A stretch of DNA of 64,000 nt from Leucobacter sp. OH1287 (GTDB lineage: Bacteria > Actinomycetota > Actinomycetes > Actinomycetales > Microbacteriaceae), in assembly GCF_003859945.1 (NCBI RefSeq), contig NZ_RQYM01000001.1, positions 124,001-188,000 on the forward strand, given 5' to 3'. The translations under genes were made by a program, and so were the position numbers. Every line of letters starts with the position of its first letter. The stretch's first letter is position 1. Positions 45,886-54,815 of the stretch are shown here, piece by piece. Under the pieces are notes generated by a model. That model did no database searches and was not told the DNA's origin. It was given only the letters and a program-made list of their open reading frames with translations.

Positions 45886-48513
45886 ATGGCAAAGCTGCTC
45901 TACAGGCTAGGACGCGGCAGCGCGAACCGGCCGTGGTTCGTGATAATCGGCTGGCTGCTGGTTTTAGCGATCACCGTTACCGCCTTCTTTGCGTTCAGCG
46001 GCAGGCTGAACGAGTCTGTTTCAATCCCGGGAACCGAGACCGAGCGTGTCACCGACGAACTCGCTGAGGCGCTGCCGGAAGCGGCAGACGGTGTCGGCGG
46101 AGTTGTGCTGGTTAGCGACTCGGGGGAGTTTAACCAGGAGCAGCGGGACGGGATCGCGCTGACCCTCTCCAAGGTGTCAGAGGTTGAGGGCGTAACCGGC
46201 ACACTCGATCCGTTTGTGACACAGGCGCAGCTGGAGGGCAAAGCAGCAGAGCTGGCAGAGAAACAGCGGCAGCTTGACACCGCAGAGGAGCAGTTGACCG
46301 CCGGTAAACAGCAGCTTGATGCGGCTGAGCAGCAGCTCGCCGCTGCCGAAGCACAGCACGCTGAGGGGAATAAACAGCTGGCTGACGCAATAACCCAGGC
46401 GACCGCTGGCGGACTAAACCCCAACGAGCTGACACAGATTCTTGCGCTGCGGACGCAGCTTGAAGAGGCCGGTACTGCGCTGGAGCAGCAGCGGACACAG
46501 CTAGACACTGCAAAACAGCAGCTCACCGACTCTGAACTGGAGCTCGCTACAGGGAAGCAGAAAATCGCGGCCGCAAACAGTCTGCTGGAGTACGCGGGGG
46601 AGATCCGCCTGGTTTCTGAGGACAGCACGGCGGCGCTCGCGTCTGTGATGGTTCGCGGCGAGTTGCACGAGGCAAACCCGAACCTGAAAGAGCACATTAT
46701 TAACGCGTTCAACGACAACCTGCCGGCGGGTGTGACAGCTGAGTTCTCCGCCCAAATCACACAGGAGGTGCCGTCAGTGCTCGGCTCGGGTGAGCTGGTT
46801 GGTCTCGCGCTTGCGCTGCTTGTGATGCTGATTCTGATGCGCGCGATAATCCCGGCGACCATCCCAATCGCAACCGCTGTGACGGGTGTTGCAATCGGTG
46901 TCACCGCCACGCTGTCGCTTTCCGGTGTTGTCGATATGATGTCGGTGACCCCGATTCTCGGCGTGATGCTGGGGCTTGCGGTTGGTATCGACTACTCACT
47001 GTTTATTATCAACCGGCACCGGAAACAGCTGCGCCGCGGCACCGAGGTTTACGAGTCAATCGGGCTTGCAAACGGCACCTCCGGTAACGCGGTTGTGTTT
47101 GCGGGAATTACCGTGATTATTGCGTTGCTCGGACTGAACGTCACCGGTGTGCCGTTCCTTGCAACAATGGGAACGGTTGCGGCGTTCTGTGTGCTCGTCG
47201 CGGTGCTGCTCGCAGTCACCCTCGTACCGGCGCTGCTCGGACTCGCCAAAATGCGGGCGCTGTCAAGGCGAGAGCGACAAAGACTCGACGAACAGAACCC
47301 GGCAGAGCGGGAAGCGGCGCTGCAGAAAGCAGCGGAGCGGGCCAGCGCGATCCGCCCAATGCCAACCTGGCGGGCGATTATTACCGCGGTTGCCGCGGTT
47401 GCCCTGCTCGTGACAGTCGCAATCCCGGCAGCCGGAATGCGGCTCGGATTCCCAACCGGTAAAGAAGAGCCGATCGACTCGACCGCGTACCGTGCCTACA
47501 TGATCGTTGACGAAAAGTTTGGTGAGGGCGCAAACGGGCAGCTGCTCGCGGTTGCGAAACTGCCCGCTCCGGAGGCGGCAGCGGGTGAGGATCCAGCCAC
47601 CAGCGAGGCAACGCTGTCGGCGCAGGCGTCTGTTGCGGGGGAGATCTTCGAGCAGGACGGTGTGCGCGCTGTCGCCCCGATCGGGGTTAGTGAAGACGGC
47701 ACCGTCGCGGCATTCCAGGTTATCCCCGATAGCGGACCAGACACCGCCGAGACTACTGAGCTTGTGCACACACTGCGCCAGCTTGAACCAGCTGAGGCTG
47801 ACGGGGTTTTGGGCGTTGCCGGAAACACCTCAGCGGTGATTGACGTTGCCCAGAAACTACAGGACTCACTGACCGTCTACCTGCTGCTCGTGGTTGGCCT
47901 GTCGCTTTTGATCCTCATCATTGTGTTCCGTTCGATTCTGGTGCCGCTGCTTGCAACGGGTGGTTTCGTGCTGTCGTTGCTGGCAACCTACGGCGCGATA
48001 ACCGCGATCTACCAGAACGGTTTCCTGGGGCAGCTGTTTGGGGTTAACGAGCCGGCGCCGATTCTCGCGTTCCTGCCGACGCTTGTGCTCGGGATCCTGT
48101 TCGGACTCGCGATGGACTACCAGCTGTTCATCGGCTCGGGAATGCGGGAGGCGTATGTGCACGGTGATAGCGCAAGGCACGCGGTGCAGCACGGGCTGAA
48201 GGCGGGCAGGGCGGTTGTTATCGCGGCGGCTTTCATTATGATCGCGGTGTTTGGATCCTTCATCTTCAGCGAGAGCAACATGATCCGCCCGATCGGTTTC
48301 GGCCTTGCCTTCGGTGTGTTGATCGACGCCTTCGTTGTGCGGCTTTTGCTGCTGCCCGCGATTATGCACCTGCTAGGTAAATCAGCGTGGTGGATCCCGG
48401 GTTGGCTGGATCGGATCCTGCCAAACTTCGACGTTGAGGGTGCGTCGCTGGAGCGGCAGCACGCGAAACCGGCCGTTCACGGTGGGGAGGCGGATCCGCT
48501 AGACGACAAGTAA
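45886..48513 (+). CDS. MMPL-type RND transporter
   Basis: An 875-residue membrane transporter with two RND halves: helix 1 at about 18-38, a first extracellular domain, helices about 290-450, helix about 490-510, a second extracellular domain, and helices about 660-850. MMPL signatures include LGLAVGIDYSLFIINRHRKQL and LGILFGLAMDYQLFIGSGMREA, each with the Asp-Tyr pair of the proton relay. Unusually, the first extracellular domain holds a Gln/Ala/Glu heptad-repeat coiled coil (about residues 115-225: QRQLDTAEEQLTAGKQQLDA and similar). ATG with AGGAAGAG upstream. It is co-transcribed with the TetR gene and ends with a strong terminator. Confidence 0.9.
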   Translation: MAKLLYRLGRGSANRPWFVIIGWLLVLAITVTAFFAFSGRLNESVSIPGTETERVTDELAEALPEAADGVGGVVLVSDSGEFNQEQRDGIALTLSKVSEVEGVTGTLDPFVTQAQLEGKAAELAEKQRQLDTAEEQLTAGKQQLDAAEQQLAAAEAQHAEGNKQLADAITQATAGGLNPNELTQILALRTQLEEAGTALEQQRTQLDTAKQQLTDSELELATGKQKIAAANSLLEYAGEIRLVSEDSTAALASVMVRGELHEANPNLKEHIINAFNDNLPAGVTAEFSAQITQEVPSVLGSGELVGLALALLVMLILMRAIIPATIPIATAVTGVAIGVTATLSLSGVVDMMSVTPILGVMLGLAVGIDYSLFIINRHRKQLRRGTEVYESIGLANGTSGNAVVFAGITVIIALLGLNVTGVPFLATMGTVAAFCVLVAVLLAVTLVPALLGLAKMRALSRRERQRLDEQNPAEREAALQKAAERASAIRPMPTWRAIITAVAAVALLVTVAIPAAGMRLGFPTGKEEPIDSTAYRAYMIVDEKFGEGANGQLLAVAKLPAPEAAAGEDPATSEATLSAQASVAGEIFEQDGVRAVAPIGVSEDGTVAAFQVIPDSGPDTAETTELVHTLRQLEPAEADGVLGVAGNTSAVIDVAQKLQDSLTVYLLLVVGLSLLILIIVFRSILVPLLATGGFVLSLLATYGAITAIYQNGFLGQLFGVNEPAPILAFLPTLVLGILFGLAMDYQLFIGSGMREAYVHGDSARHAVQHGLKAGRAVVIAAAFIMIAVFGSFIFSESNMIRPIGFGLAFGVLIDAFVVRLLLLPAIMHLLGKSAWWIPGWLDRILPNFDVEGASLERQHAKPAVHGGEADPLDDK

Positions 48514-48538
48514 CCAGCGGCTGTTTATGGCCGTAAAT

Positions 48539-48582
48539 GGGCGGGGAATCGTGTAATTTTCACGAAACCCCGCCCTGATTTT
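48539..48582 (+). terminator. Terminator of the tetR-MMPL operon
   Basis: GGGCGGGG pairs with CCCCGCCC; the loop contains a further CGTG/CACG stem, and TGATTTTATG follows. Confidence 0.75.
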
Positions 48583-48602
48583 ATGCAGATTTTGCAAATT
48601 AG

Positions 48603-48619
48603 ATGATAACGATTATCAT
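48603..48619. promoter_or_regulatory. Fur/Zur-type metal-regulator box over the -10 of the surface protein gene
   Basis: ATGATAA-CGA-TTATCAT is a perfect 17-bp interrupted palindrome that matches the FUR-family consensus (TGATAAT..ATTATCA in general form). Its right arm contains TATCAT (48614-48619), a -10 hexamer ending 6 bases before the GTG start, so binding should silence the promoter. Zur is favoured over Fur because of the gene it controls; sequence alone does not separate them. Confidence 0.7.
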
Positions 48620-48625
48620 TAGTCT

Positions 48626-51600
48626 GTGACTAATACCACTCTGCTGAAAAAACAAAGATTCTTTAGCTTTGCAGCGCTTCTTCTAGTCGCTGCAATCGCT
48701 TTTGCCGGGGTTGGACTCCGCTTCGCCCCTCTCGCGTACGCGCTCGACGATAAAGAGCTGACGGTCGCGACCAAAATCCACGTCGACAGTCCCAAGATCC
48801 ACTGGGAGAACGATGCGCTGACGCTGAAGTCGAAGATCGGGCACGACATCGTGCCGCTCGAAAAGAGCATCAACCACTTCAAAGAGGCGTACAACCGACG
48901 CGGGCAAAACTTTATCTTCACAATCCCGGAGGACTCACCGGAGCTGCAGTTTATGGGCCAGTCCGGTGAAAACTGGTACATGGCCGACTACAACACGCTC
49001 GGTGAGCCGGTAACCATCTGGTCCGGTTTCGGGGCGGACGCGGGCATCCCGGTTGAGCAGTTCCGCGACGCCGTGTTCACCCTCGACCTGGTGTCGGCTA
49101 AGGGGCCGGGTCGCGCGGAGCTGTTCGTCTGGACTGAGGGGATTGACGAGTACGGCCTGGTGCGCAGAATGTTCAGCACCAGCGATCCGCACTTCAGCTC
49201 ATATCTGATGAACCCGGGCAACCACACCCACAACTACACGGTGTTTGAGAAGCCCGGCCGCTATGAGCTGACCTACCGCGCAACCGCGCGCACAAAAGAC
49301 GGTAAACTGCTCGCCTCTAAAGAGCAGCCACTGCTCTGGCAGGTTGGCGGTAACACCCCGGGTGTTGCGCTGGACAGCCAGACCGATACACGTTTTGAAA
49401 CCGCCAACATCAACATGCTGCGGATCGGTGAAGCCCCCGCCTCAACTAATAAAACCGTTGCCGGGAAGATGCGGCAGCTGCGAGTTGACGTGCCCGGTGT
49501 TACCGACGGCACCGCAAAGTTCACGGTTAACGGCTTCCACCTCGCCGAGGTGAAGGTCACGGACGGTGTTGCGCAGTTCACCGAGATGCTCGGCAGCTAC
49601 GCCGGTAACTACCAGGTGGTTGTTGCCGACACCGCGGGCGAGGTGCGATGGGTGAGCGAATCAGTGGAGTTTGATCCAGCGGTTGGTGAGGCAGAAACCA
49701 GCGAGGCGGGCGAGATTGCTGCCCAGCAGCCAGCACCGAGCTACAATTTCGCGGCAACCGAGGCGAGCTTCAACGAGAATATCCCGGTGACCGTCAGTGT
49801 CCGCCCGGGAGCCGTTGAGGACTCACGCGACATCACCGTCCGCTTCGGTAACACCGGCTTCGTTGGCGATGTGTCCTTCTACAGCAAGGAGAGAGCCGAC
49901 AAGAATGTGAGCAACCAGGAGACATCCTGGAATCCGGGCGGCACCTCCGAGTTCACTATCACCCAGCCTTGGGACAGTGACGATGAGGGCGGCCACCTTG
50001 GTTTGCGGATCACGCCACACCCGCTGATACAGAACGTTAAACCGCTGGTTCTCACCGTCACAGACGAGTACCAGCCTGGCCAGGCGTATGAGGTGAGCGG
50101 TGCGCTCAAGCTTGACGGCGATGCCGATAGCGGATCCGTGACCCCAGGCGGCTCCGGCCAGCCAGGTGACGGCGGGCAACCGGGCGGCACCGTCCCGGGA
50201 ACACCGGGCGGTTCTGGTGACGGTGACGACGATGACAGCGGTGACGGCAACGGCACCGGCGGCGACACCGGCGGCGCACCATCCCAGCCGGGTGGCACGG
50301 ATCCACAGCCCGGCGGTGACACACCCGGCACAGGGCCTGGCACCGGAGGGCAGCCTGGCGGATCCACCCCGGGAACCGGCCAGGGGCCACTGAGCCACTA
50401 CCTGTGGGGGGATCGGATTCTGATCCAGCAGGGTCACCTGGACATCGCGGCCGAGTACAGTGACGGCCTGCAGCTGAAACTGCACGACGACAGCCGCACA
50501 GTCGGTAACGGGTCTGCTGTGCGCTACCTCGACGAGGTTGCGATCGCAGTTAGTGACGACGCGATTATCAACCGGCTGCCGCACAATATTGCGCAGTGGG
50601 CGGGCATAATCGACGAGGGTAAGAGCAACTGGATTCTGCCGCAGGCACAAAAGGCGGGTCTGCCGTGGCCTGGCTACAGCACCGAGCTGATCGGGCGCGA
50701 CCAGATTCCGGGCAACCTCAATCTGGAGATCCTCGAGTTTAGCGGACCGGGTCGGATGGCGCTGTTCAGCGAGGGCGGTCTCGGTGAGGCACCGCAGCTT
50801 CTGCTCGGAACTGCCGAGGGCCAGCCGCGCAGCTTCGAGATTGACGGCCGGGTGCACGCACACGCCGGTTGGAGCTTCAACAAACCGGGCGAGTACTGGG
50901 TGAGCCTGCGCTACACCGCGGTTAACGCCGCCGGGCAGTTGGAGGCGAGCGTTCCCGCTGAGCTGATTTTCGTGGTTGGATCCGAGAAGCTCACCGCCGC
51001 AACCCCGGTTTATGCCGAGGTCCCCGCTGTGCCAGACCCGAAGCCGCAGCCGCAGCCGCAGCCTGAGCCACAGCCGCAGCCTGGTGAGCCGGGTGGATCG
51101 CAGCCGGGAACCGGCGCAGCGCCGTCAACGCCTGCGCCATCGACACCGGCTCCGTCAACACCTGCGCCTGCTGATCCGGCTCCGTCAACCCCGGCACCGT
51201 CTAACCCATCGCCAACCAACCCATCGCCAACCAACCCAGCGCCGGTTAATCCAGCACCGAGCACCCCGGCTCCGGGTGGAACCGGTAGTAGCGTGCCCGC
51301 AGCTGGCTCTGCGGCCCCCGCTGGCACAGCAGGTGCTGCACCGGCGACCCCAGCCGCGACCGCAAACAGCGTGATCCCGGCGCTTCGCGCTGGCAACGCT
51401 GCCCAGTCACCTGCTCCAGCGGCCGCGGCAGCCGGTCTTGTGAGTGCGGCGTCACCGCGTGCGGCGGATCAGGCCCCAGCACCGGAGGCAGCTGCTGCTG
51501 CGCCGACCGACAGCGCTGCCCCGGTAGCTGCGCAGGCTAACAACGGCGGCACCAAGGCGATCCCGAGCAGCAAGCAGTCGGCGAGCTTCGAAACCGGTCT

Positions 51601-51721
51601 GCCGCAGAGCGGAGGGGACAACAGCGAGCTGATAATCGTTGCGATTGTGCTGCTCGGTGCACTGGCGGGCGCCGGTTGGGGCGCGCTGATGCTGATGTTC
51701 CTGAAACGGCGAGCAGGCTAG
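48626..51721 (+). CDS. Sortase-anchored surface protein with two 'choice-of-anchor M' (TIGR03769-like) domains
   Basis: A 1031-residue exported protein. A signal peptide (about residues 1-39, KK then a hydrophobic run, cleavage near AYAL-DD) is followed by a first domain (about 45-245) with NHTHNYTVFEKPGRYELTYR, an Ig-like middle part (about 370-500), a Gly/Pro/Asp-rich linker, a second domain (about 589-775) with VHAHAGWSFNKPGEYWVSLR, a Pro-rich wall-spanning region, and the C-terminal signal LPQSG (992-996), a membrane helix and KRRAG. The two HxH blocks are the hallmark of actinobacterial surface domains tied to a zinc/manganese-type ABC transporter. GTG start under a leaderless promoter covered by a Fur/Zur-type box. 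It is monocistronic; no ABC genes are adjacent. A role in metal capture is inference. Confidence 0.82.
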   Translation: MTNTTLLKKQRFFSFAALLLVAAIAFAGVGLRFAPLAYALDDKELTVATKIHVDSPKIHWENDALTLKSKIGHDIVPLEKSINHFKEAYNRRGQNFIFTIPEDSPELQFMGQSGENWYMADYNTLGEPVTIWSGFGADAGIPVEQFRDAVFTLDLVSAKGPGRAELFVWTEGIDEYGLVRRMFSTSDPHFSSYLMNPGNHTHNYTVFEKPGRYELTYRATARTKDGKLLASKEQPLLWQVGGNTPGVALDSQTDTRFETANINMLRIGEAPASTNKTVAGKMRQLRVDVPGVTDGTAKFTVNGFHLAEVKVTDGVAQFTEMLGSYAGNYQVVVADTAGEVRWVSESVEFDPAVGEAETSEAGEIAAQQPAPSYNFAATEASFNENIPVTVSVRPGAVEDSRDITVRFGNTGFVGDVSFYSKERADKNVSNQETSWNPGGTSEFTITQPWDSDDEGGHLGLRITPHPLIQNVKPLVLTVTDEYQPGQAYEVSGALKLDGDADSGSVTPGGSGQPGDGGQPGGTVPGTPGGSGDGDDDDSGDGNGTGGDTGGAPSQPGGTDPQPGGDTPGTGPGTGGQPGGSTPGTGQGPLSHYLWGDRILIQQGHLDIAAEYSDGLQLKLHDDSRTVGNGSAVRYLDEVAIAVSDDAIINRLPHNIAQWAGIIDEGKSNWILPQAQKAGLPWPGYSTELIGRDQIPGNLNLEILEFSGPGRMALFSEGGLGEAPQLLLGTAEGQPRSFEIDGRVHAHAGWSFNKPGEYWVSLRYTAVNAAGQLEASVPAELIFVVGSEKLTAATPVYAEVPAVPDPKPQPQPQPEPQPQPGEPGGSQPGTGAAPSTPAPSTPAPSTPAPADPAPSTPAPSNPSPTNPSPTNPAPVNPAPSTPAPGGTGSSVPAAGSAAPAGTAGAAPATPAATANSVIPALRAGNAAQSPAPAAAAAGLVSAASPRAADQAPAPEAAAAAPTDSAAPVAAQANNGGTKAIPSSKQSASFETGLPQSGGDNSELIIVAIVLLGALAGAGWGALMLMFLKRRAG
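51115..51270 (+). repeat. Pro-Ser-Thr coding repeats in the surface protein
   Basis: Units near GCGCCGTCAACGCCT encode repeated APSTP, and CCATCGCCAACCAAC repeats encode SPTNP. They form the cell-wall-spanning stalk before the sortase signal and may vary in number. Confidence 0.75.
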
Positions 51722-51790
51722 TAAAGGAAGTGCGAGCGGCCTAGCCGCTACAGCGAGGCTTGCGTAACCGGCGCTACAGCTGCAAGAGAT

Positions 51791-51832
51791 GGGGTGTCGA
51801 CCGGGTTTAATCCCGGCGGCACCCCTTCTTAA
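51791..51832 (+). terminator. Terminator of the surface protein gene
   Basis: GGGGTG and CCGGG pair with CCCGG and CACCCC in one interrupted stem, followed by TTCTT. Confidence 0.65.
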
Positions 51833-51845
51833 CCCCCTGTATGCG

Positions 51846-51874
51846 TTGAAAAAACAGCGAAAATAGGGTACACT
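51846..51874 (+). promoter_or_regulatory. Promoter of rpsA
   Basis: TTGAAA (51846-51851) and TACACT (51869-51874) are separated by exactly 17 bases, the best housekeeping promoter in the window. The leader is about 95 bases and ends with TCTGGAGAT before the ATG. Confidence 0.75.
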
Positions 51875-51974
51875 GAAGTGTCACATCTGTGATAAAAACG
51901 TTCTATGTCCATCCGGTTGTGTCCGAAAGTTTCGGCGCGACCCCGATATTAAATCCCTTCTGGAGATTATTTTC

Positions 51975-53429
51975 ATGACAACTAATAAGACCAAGGCAAG
52001 CCCACAGGTCGCACTCAACGACATTGGCTCAGCAGATGATTTTGCTGCCGCGGTCGAGCAGACAATCAAAAACTTCAACGACGGCGACCTCATCGAGGGC
52101 ACTGTTGTAAAAATCGACCACGACGAGGTGCTCCTCGACGTAGGTTTCAAGAGCGAGGGAGTTATCCCGTCACGCGAGCTGTCAATCAAGCACGACATCA
52201 ACCCAACCGAGGTTGTGCAGGTTGGCGACAGCGTTGAGGCTCTGGTGCTCCAGAAGGAAGACAAAGAGGGTCGCCTCGTTCTTTCTAAGAAGCGCGCACA
52301 GTACGAGCGTGCATGGGATCAGGTTGAGCAGATCAAAGACACCGACGGTGTTATTGAGGGAACCGTTATTGAGGTTGTTAAGGGCGGTCTGATCGTCGAC
52401 ATCGGACTGCGCGGCTTCCTGCCAGCATCCCTCATCGAGCTGCGTCGCGTTCGCGACCTCAGCCCATACCTCAACCAGACCGTTGAGGCGAAAATCCTCG
52501 AGCTCGACAAGAACCGCAACAACGTTGTGCTCTCACGTCGCGCTCTGCTGGAGGAGACCCAGTCTGCAAGCCGCTCATCATTCCTTGCTGAGCTGAAGCC
52601 AGGCCAGGTACGCCGCGGTGTTATCTCATCCATCGTTAACTTCGGTGCATTCGTTGATCTCGGCGGCGTTGACGGTCTCGTCCACGTTTCAGAGCTCAGC
52701 TGGAAGCACATCGAGCACGCCTCAGAGGTTGTTGAGGTTGGCCAGGAGGTTACCGTTGAGGTGCTCTCCGTTGAGACCGACCGTGAGCGCGTTTCACTGT
52801 CACTCAAGGCAACCCAGGAAGACCCATGGCAGGTATTCGCCCGCACCCACGCAATCGGCCAGATTGCACCGGGCAAGGTTACCAAGCTCGTGCCATTCGG
52901 TGCATTCGTTCGCGTCGCTGACGGCATCGAGGGTCTCGTTCACATCTCAGAGCTGTCAGGCCAGCACGTTGAGCTCGCTGAGCAGGTTGTGTCAGTCGGT
53001 CAGGACGTATTCGTCAAGATCATCGACATCGACCTCGACCGCCGTCGCATCTCACTCAGCCTCAAGCAGGCAAACGAGGGTGTGGATCCAGAGGGCACCG
53101 AGTTTGATCCGGCTCTGTACGGTATGACCACCGAGTACGACGAGAACGGCGAATACAAGTACCCAGAGGGCTTCGACCCAGAGACTCAGGAGTGGAAAGA
53201 AGGCTTCGAGTCACAGCGCGAGGCATGGGAGCAGGAGTACGCTGCTGCACAGGCTCGCTGGGAGTCACACAAGGCACAGGTTGCGCAGGCTCTCGCCGCT
53301 GCAGCTGCTGCACCAGCAGCAGACGACGCAGCAGAAGAGACCTCATTCACCGCCGAGGTTGACTCATCAGGCACCCTCGCAGACGACGAGGCACTCGCTG
53401 CGCTTAAGTCACAGCTTGAGGGCAACTAA
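51975..53429 (+). CDS. rpsA: 30S ribosomal protein S1
   Basis: A 484-residue RNA-binding protein that recruits mRNA to the 30S subunit. Four S1 (OB-fold) repeats begin near residues 37, 123, 209 and 296; the third and fourth contain NFGAFVDLGGVDGLVHVSEL and PFGAFVRVADGIEGLVHISE. The C-terminal 120 residues are acidic and Ala-rich. Four repeats are usual in Actinobacteria (six in E. coli). Codon use is strongly biased (CTC, TCA, CGC, GAG), fitting high expression. ATG with GGAG upstream; strong promoter and terminator. rpsA-coaE is the conserved order. Confidence 0.97.
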   Translation: MTTNKTKASPQVALNDIGSADDFAAAVEQTIKNFNDGDLIEGTVVKIDHDEVLLDVGFKSEGVIPSRELSIKHDINPTEVVQVGDSVEALVLQKEDKEGRLVLSKKRAQYERAWDQVEQIKDTDGVIEGTVIEVVKGGLIVDIGLRGFLPASLIELRRVRDLSPYLNQTVEAKILELDKNRNNVVLSRRALLEETQSASRSSFLAELKPGQVRRGVISSIVNFGAFVDLGGVDGLVHVSELSWKHIEHASEVVEVGQEVTVEVLSVETDRERVSLSLKATQEDPWQVFARTHAIGQIAPGKVTKLVPFGAFVRVADGIEGLVHISELSGQHVELAEQVVSVGQDVFVKIIDIDLDRRRISLSLKQANEGVDPEGTEFDPALYGMTTEYDENGEYKYPEGFDPETQEWKEGFESQREAWEQEYAAAQARWESHKAQVAQALAAAAAAPAADDAAEETSFTAEVDSSGTLADDEALAALKSQLEGN

Positions 53430-53467
53430 CAGTCGCAGGGTAAAACCAGAGTGCAATAGCCAGCACT

Positions 53468-53511
53468 AAAAAAGGGGAAGATCATCCAAGAGGATATCTT
53501 CCCCTTTTTTG
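53468..53511 (+). terminator. Rho-independent terminator of rpsA
   Basis: AAAAAAGGGGAAGAT pairs with ATCTTCCCCTTTTTT, giving a long stem with A and T tracts, so it may act in both directions. Confidence 0.9.
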
Positions 53512-53529
53512 GTTGCTCGTGAAACCGAA

Positions 53530-53535
53530 TAGGAT
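53530..53535 (+). promoter_or_regulatory. -10 box of coaE (leaderless layout)
   Basis: TAGGAT ends 7 bases before the ATG of coaE; no Shine-Dalgarno sequence is present. Confidence 0.4.
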
Positions 53536-53542
53536 TTAAGTC

Positions 53543-54151
53543 ATGACACTGATCGCGCTCACCGGAGGAATCGGATCCGGCAAATCAACCGTCCTCGCTA
53601 TGTTTGCTGAGCTTGGGGCACATGTTTTCGATGCCGACCAGTTCGCTAAACAGGCCGTCGCCCCTGAAAGCCCAGGGCTTGCCCGAGTGATCGAGGCGTT
53701 CGGCAGTGAGTACCTGACAGCCGCCGGCGAACTCGACAGGGCGAAACTCGGATCCCTCGTCTTTGGCAGCGAAGACGCCAAAAAACAGCTCGAAAAAATA
53801 CTCCATCCCGAGGTGCAGCGGCTCAGCCAGGCAGCATTTAAGCGGGTTTTCGCGGCGGATCCACACGCCACCGTTGTCTACGAGATCCCGCTGCTCGTTG
53901 AAACCGGCCAGCACGAAGGCAAGTGGGACAGGATTGTTACACTCACCGCACCGCTAGCTACACGGTTAGAGCGGCTCGAAACACAGCGCGGCATCGACAA
54001 CAAAACAGCCCTCGCCAGGATCGCAAACCAGGCGAGCGACGAAGAGCGCGCCGCCGTCGCCGACCATGTGATTGACACCGCTTGCGACCTCGACACGCTG
54101 CGTGAGCGAGTTGCGGAGGTGCTGAAAGACTGCCGAGCAGAGGTTGCCTAG
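53543..54151 (+). CDS. coaE: Dephospho-CoA kinase
   Basis: A 202-residue enzyme for the last step of coenzyme A synthesis. P-loop ALTGGIGSGKSTV, the CoA-binding VFDADQFAKQAV and VVYEIPLLVETG segments, and the lid LERLETQRGI are present. It lacks the extra C-terminal UPF0157 domain that some Actinobacteria carry. ATG with a close -10 box. Its last eight codons are the first unit of a 25-bp tandem repeat that continues beyond the stop. uvrB, often next, is absent here. Confidence 0.94.
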   Translation: MTLIALTGGIGSGKSTVLAMFAELGAHVFDADQFAKQAVAPESPGLARVIEAFGSEYLTAAGELDRAKLGSLVFGSEDAKKQLEKILHPEVQRLSQAAFKRVFAADPHATVVYEIPLLVETGQHEGKWDRIVTLTAPLATRLERLETQRGIDNKTALARIANQASDEERAAVADHVIDTACDLDTLRERVAEVLKDCRAEVA

Positions 54152-54214
54152 AGACTGCAGAGCAGACGTTCCCTAGAGACTGCCGAGTGGGCGGTGCTTA
54201 GAAACTGCCGAGCA
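54128..54214. repeat. 25-bp tandem repeats across the coaE/VKOR 3' ends
   Basis: Units begin at 54128, 54153 and 54178 (each 25 bp, starting GACTGC and ending CTAGA or TTAGA), with a partial fourth at 54203. Unit 1 encodes the end of CoaE; units 3-4 cover the stop and last codons of the convergent VKOR gene. Confidence 0.85.
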
Positions 54215-54809
54215 TAAAGCCGATCCAGTCAACCCCGATCTGTGCGAGCAGCGCAATCAACAGGTAGCAGGCGAGGATCAGCACCCAGCTCCAGCTGTAG
54301 AGAGCATTCGCGAGACGCTGGATGCCGGATCCGCCCCCCGCATCGCCCTTTGCGAAACTTCGCAAAAGCGTCACAATAAACAGCGGGATAGTGACCGTCC
54401 AAACAACCATGCACCAGGGGCAGAGAGTGCCGAGCACGAAAACGCTCTGGGTTGCAAGCCAGAACACGAAATAGAAGCCGAGCGCGAGACCCGCGATATA
54501 AACCAGCCAGAACCACCTGGCGAACTTAGCGCCAGCGAGCAGCGCGAAACCGACGAAGATCGGGGCGAAGAAGGCGAAAAGCCCGATCAGAGTGTTGCTG
54601 AAGCCGAGAACGGAGCCCTGTGCGGAATCCATGTTGGGGCCACAGGCGACCAGAATACTGAAGTCACAGTTGGGGACGTAGTCGGGGGATTTCAGTTTCT
54701 TCATGTACTCGGTTGCCAGCTCGAACGAGGCGAACCAGCCAACCGCCCCCAGCAGGATGCTGGCGATTGCGAAACCGCGGTTTTTTAAGCTACGAGTGTT
54801 TTGCTTCAC
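54198..54809 (-). CDS. Vitamin K epoxide reductase (VKOR) family protein
   Basis: A 203-residue membrane protein that passes electrons from periplasmic/extracytoplasmic thiol oxidation to quinones, recharging a DsbA-type partner. The loop cysteines are at about 48 and 56 (PNCDFSILVACGPN) and the quinone-site CPWC is at 130-133 (VLGTLCPWCMVVW). Four or five membrane helices are visible. There is no fused thioredoxin domain. GTG start with a -10 TAGAAT (minus strand) 6 bases upstream, again leaderless. A bacterium with exported proteins needs this for disulfide bonds; the DsbA partner is not in the window. Confidence 0.9.
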   Translation of the reverse strand: MKQNTRSLKNRGFAIASILLGAVGWFASFELATEYMKKLKSPDYVPNCDFSILVACGPNMDSAQGSVLGFSNTLIGLFAFFAPIFVGFALLAGAKFARWFWLVYIAGLALGFYFVFWLATQSVFVLGTLCPWCMVVWTVTIPLFIVTLLRSFAKGDAGGGSGIQRLANALYSWSWVLILACYLLIALLAQIGVDWIGFMLGSF

Positions 54810-54815
54810 ACTAGG

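Noticed and set aside
49823-50863. Long open frame (about 346 codons) on the minus strand opposite the surface protein
   Set aside because: It is a shadow of the high-GC surface protein gene: no ribosome-binding site, no recognisable domain, and the plus strand has a clear signal peptide, domains and sortase signal.
51881-51892. TCACA-TC-TGTGA inverted repeat at the rpsA transcription start
   Set aside because: The arms are reversed relative to a CRP site and only 5 bp long; no regulator can be named.
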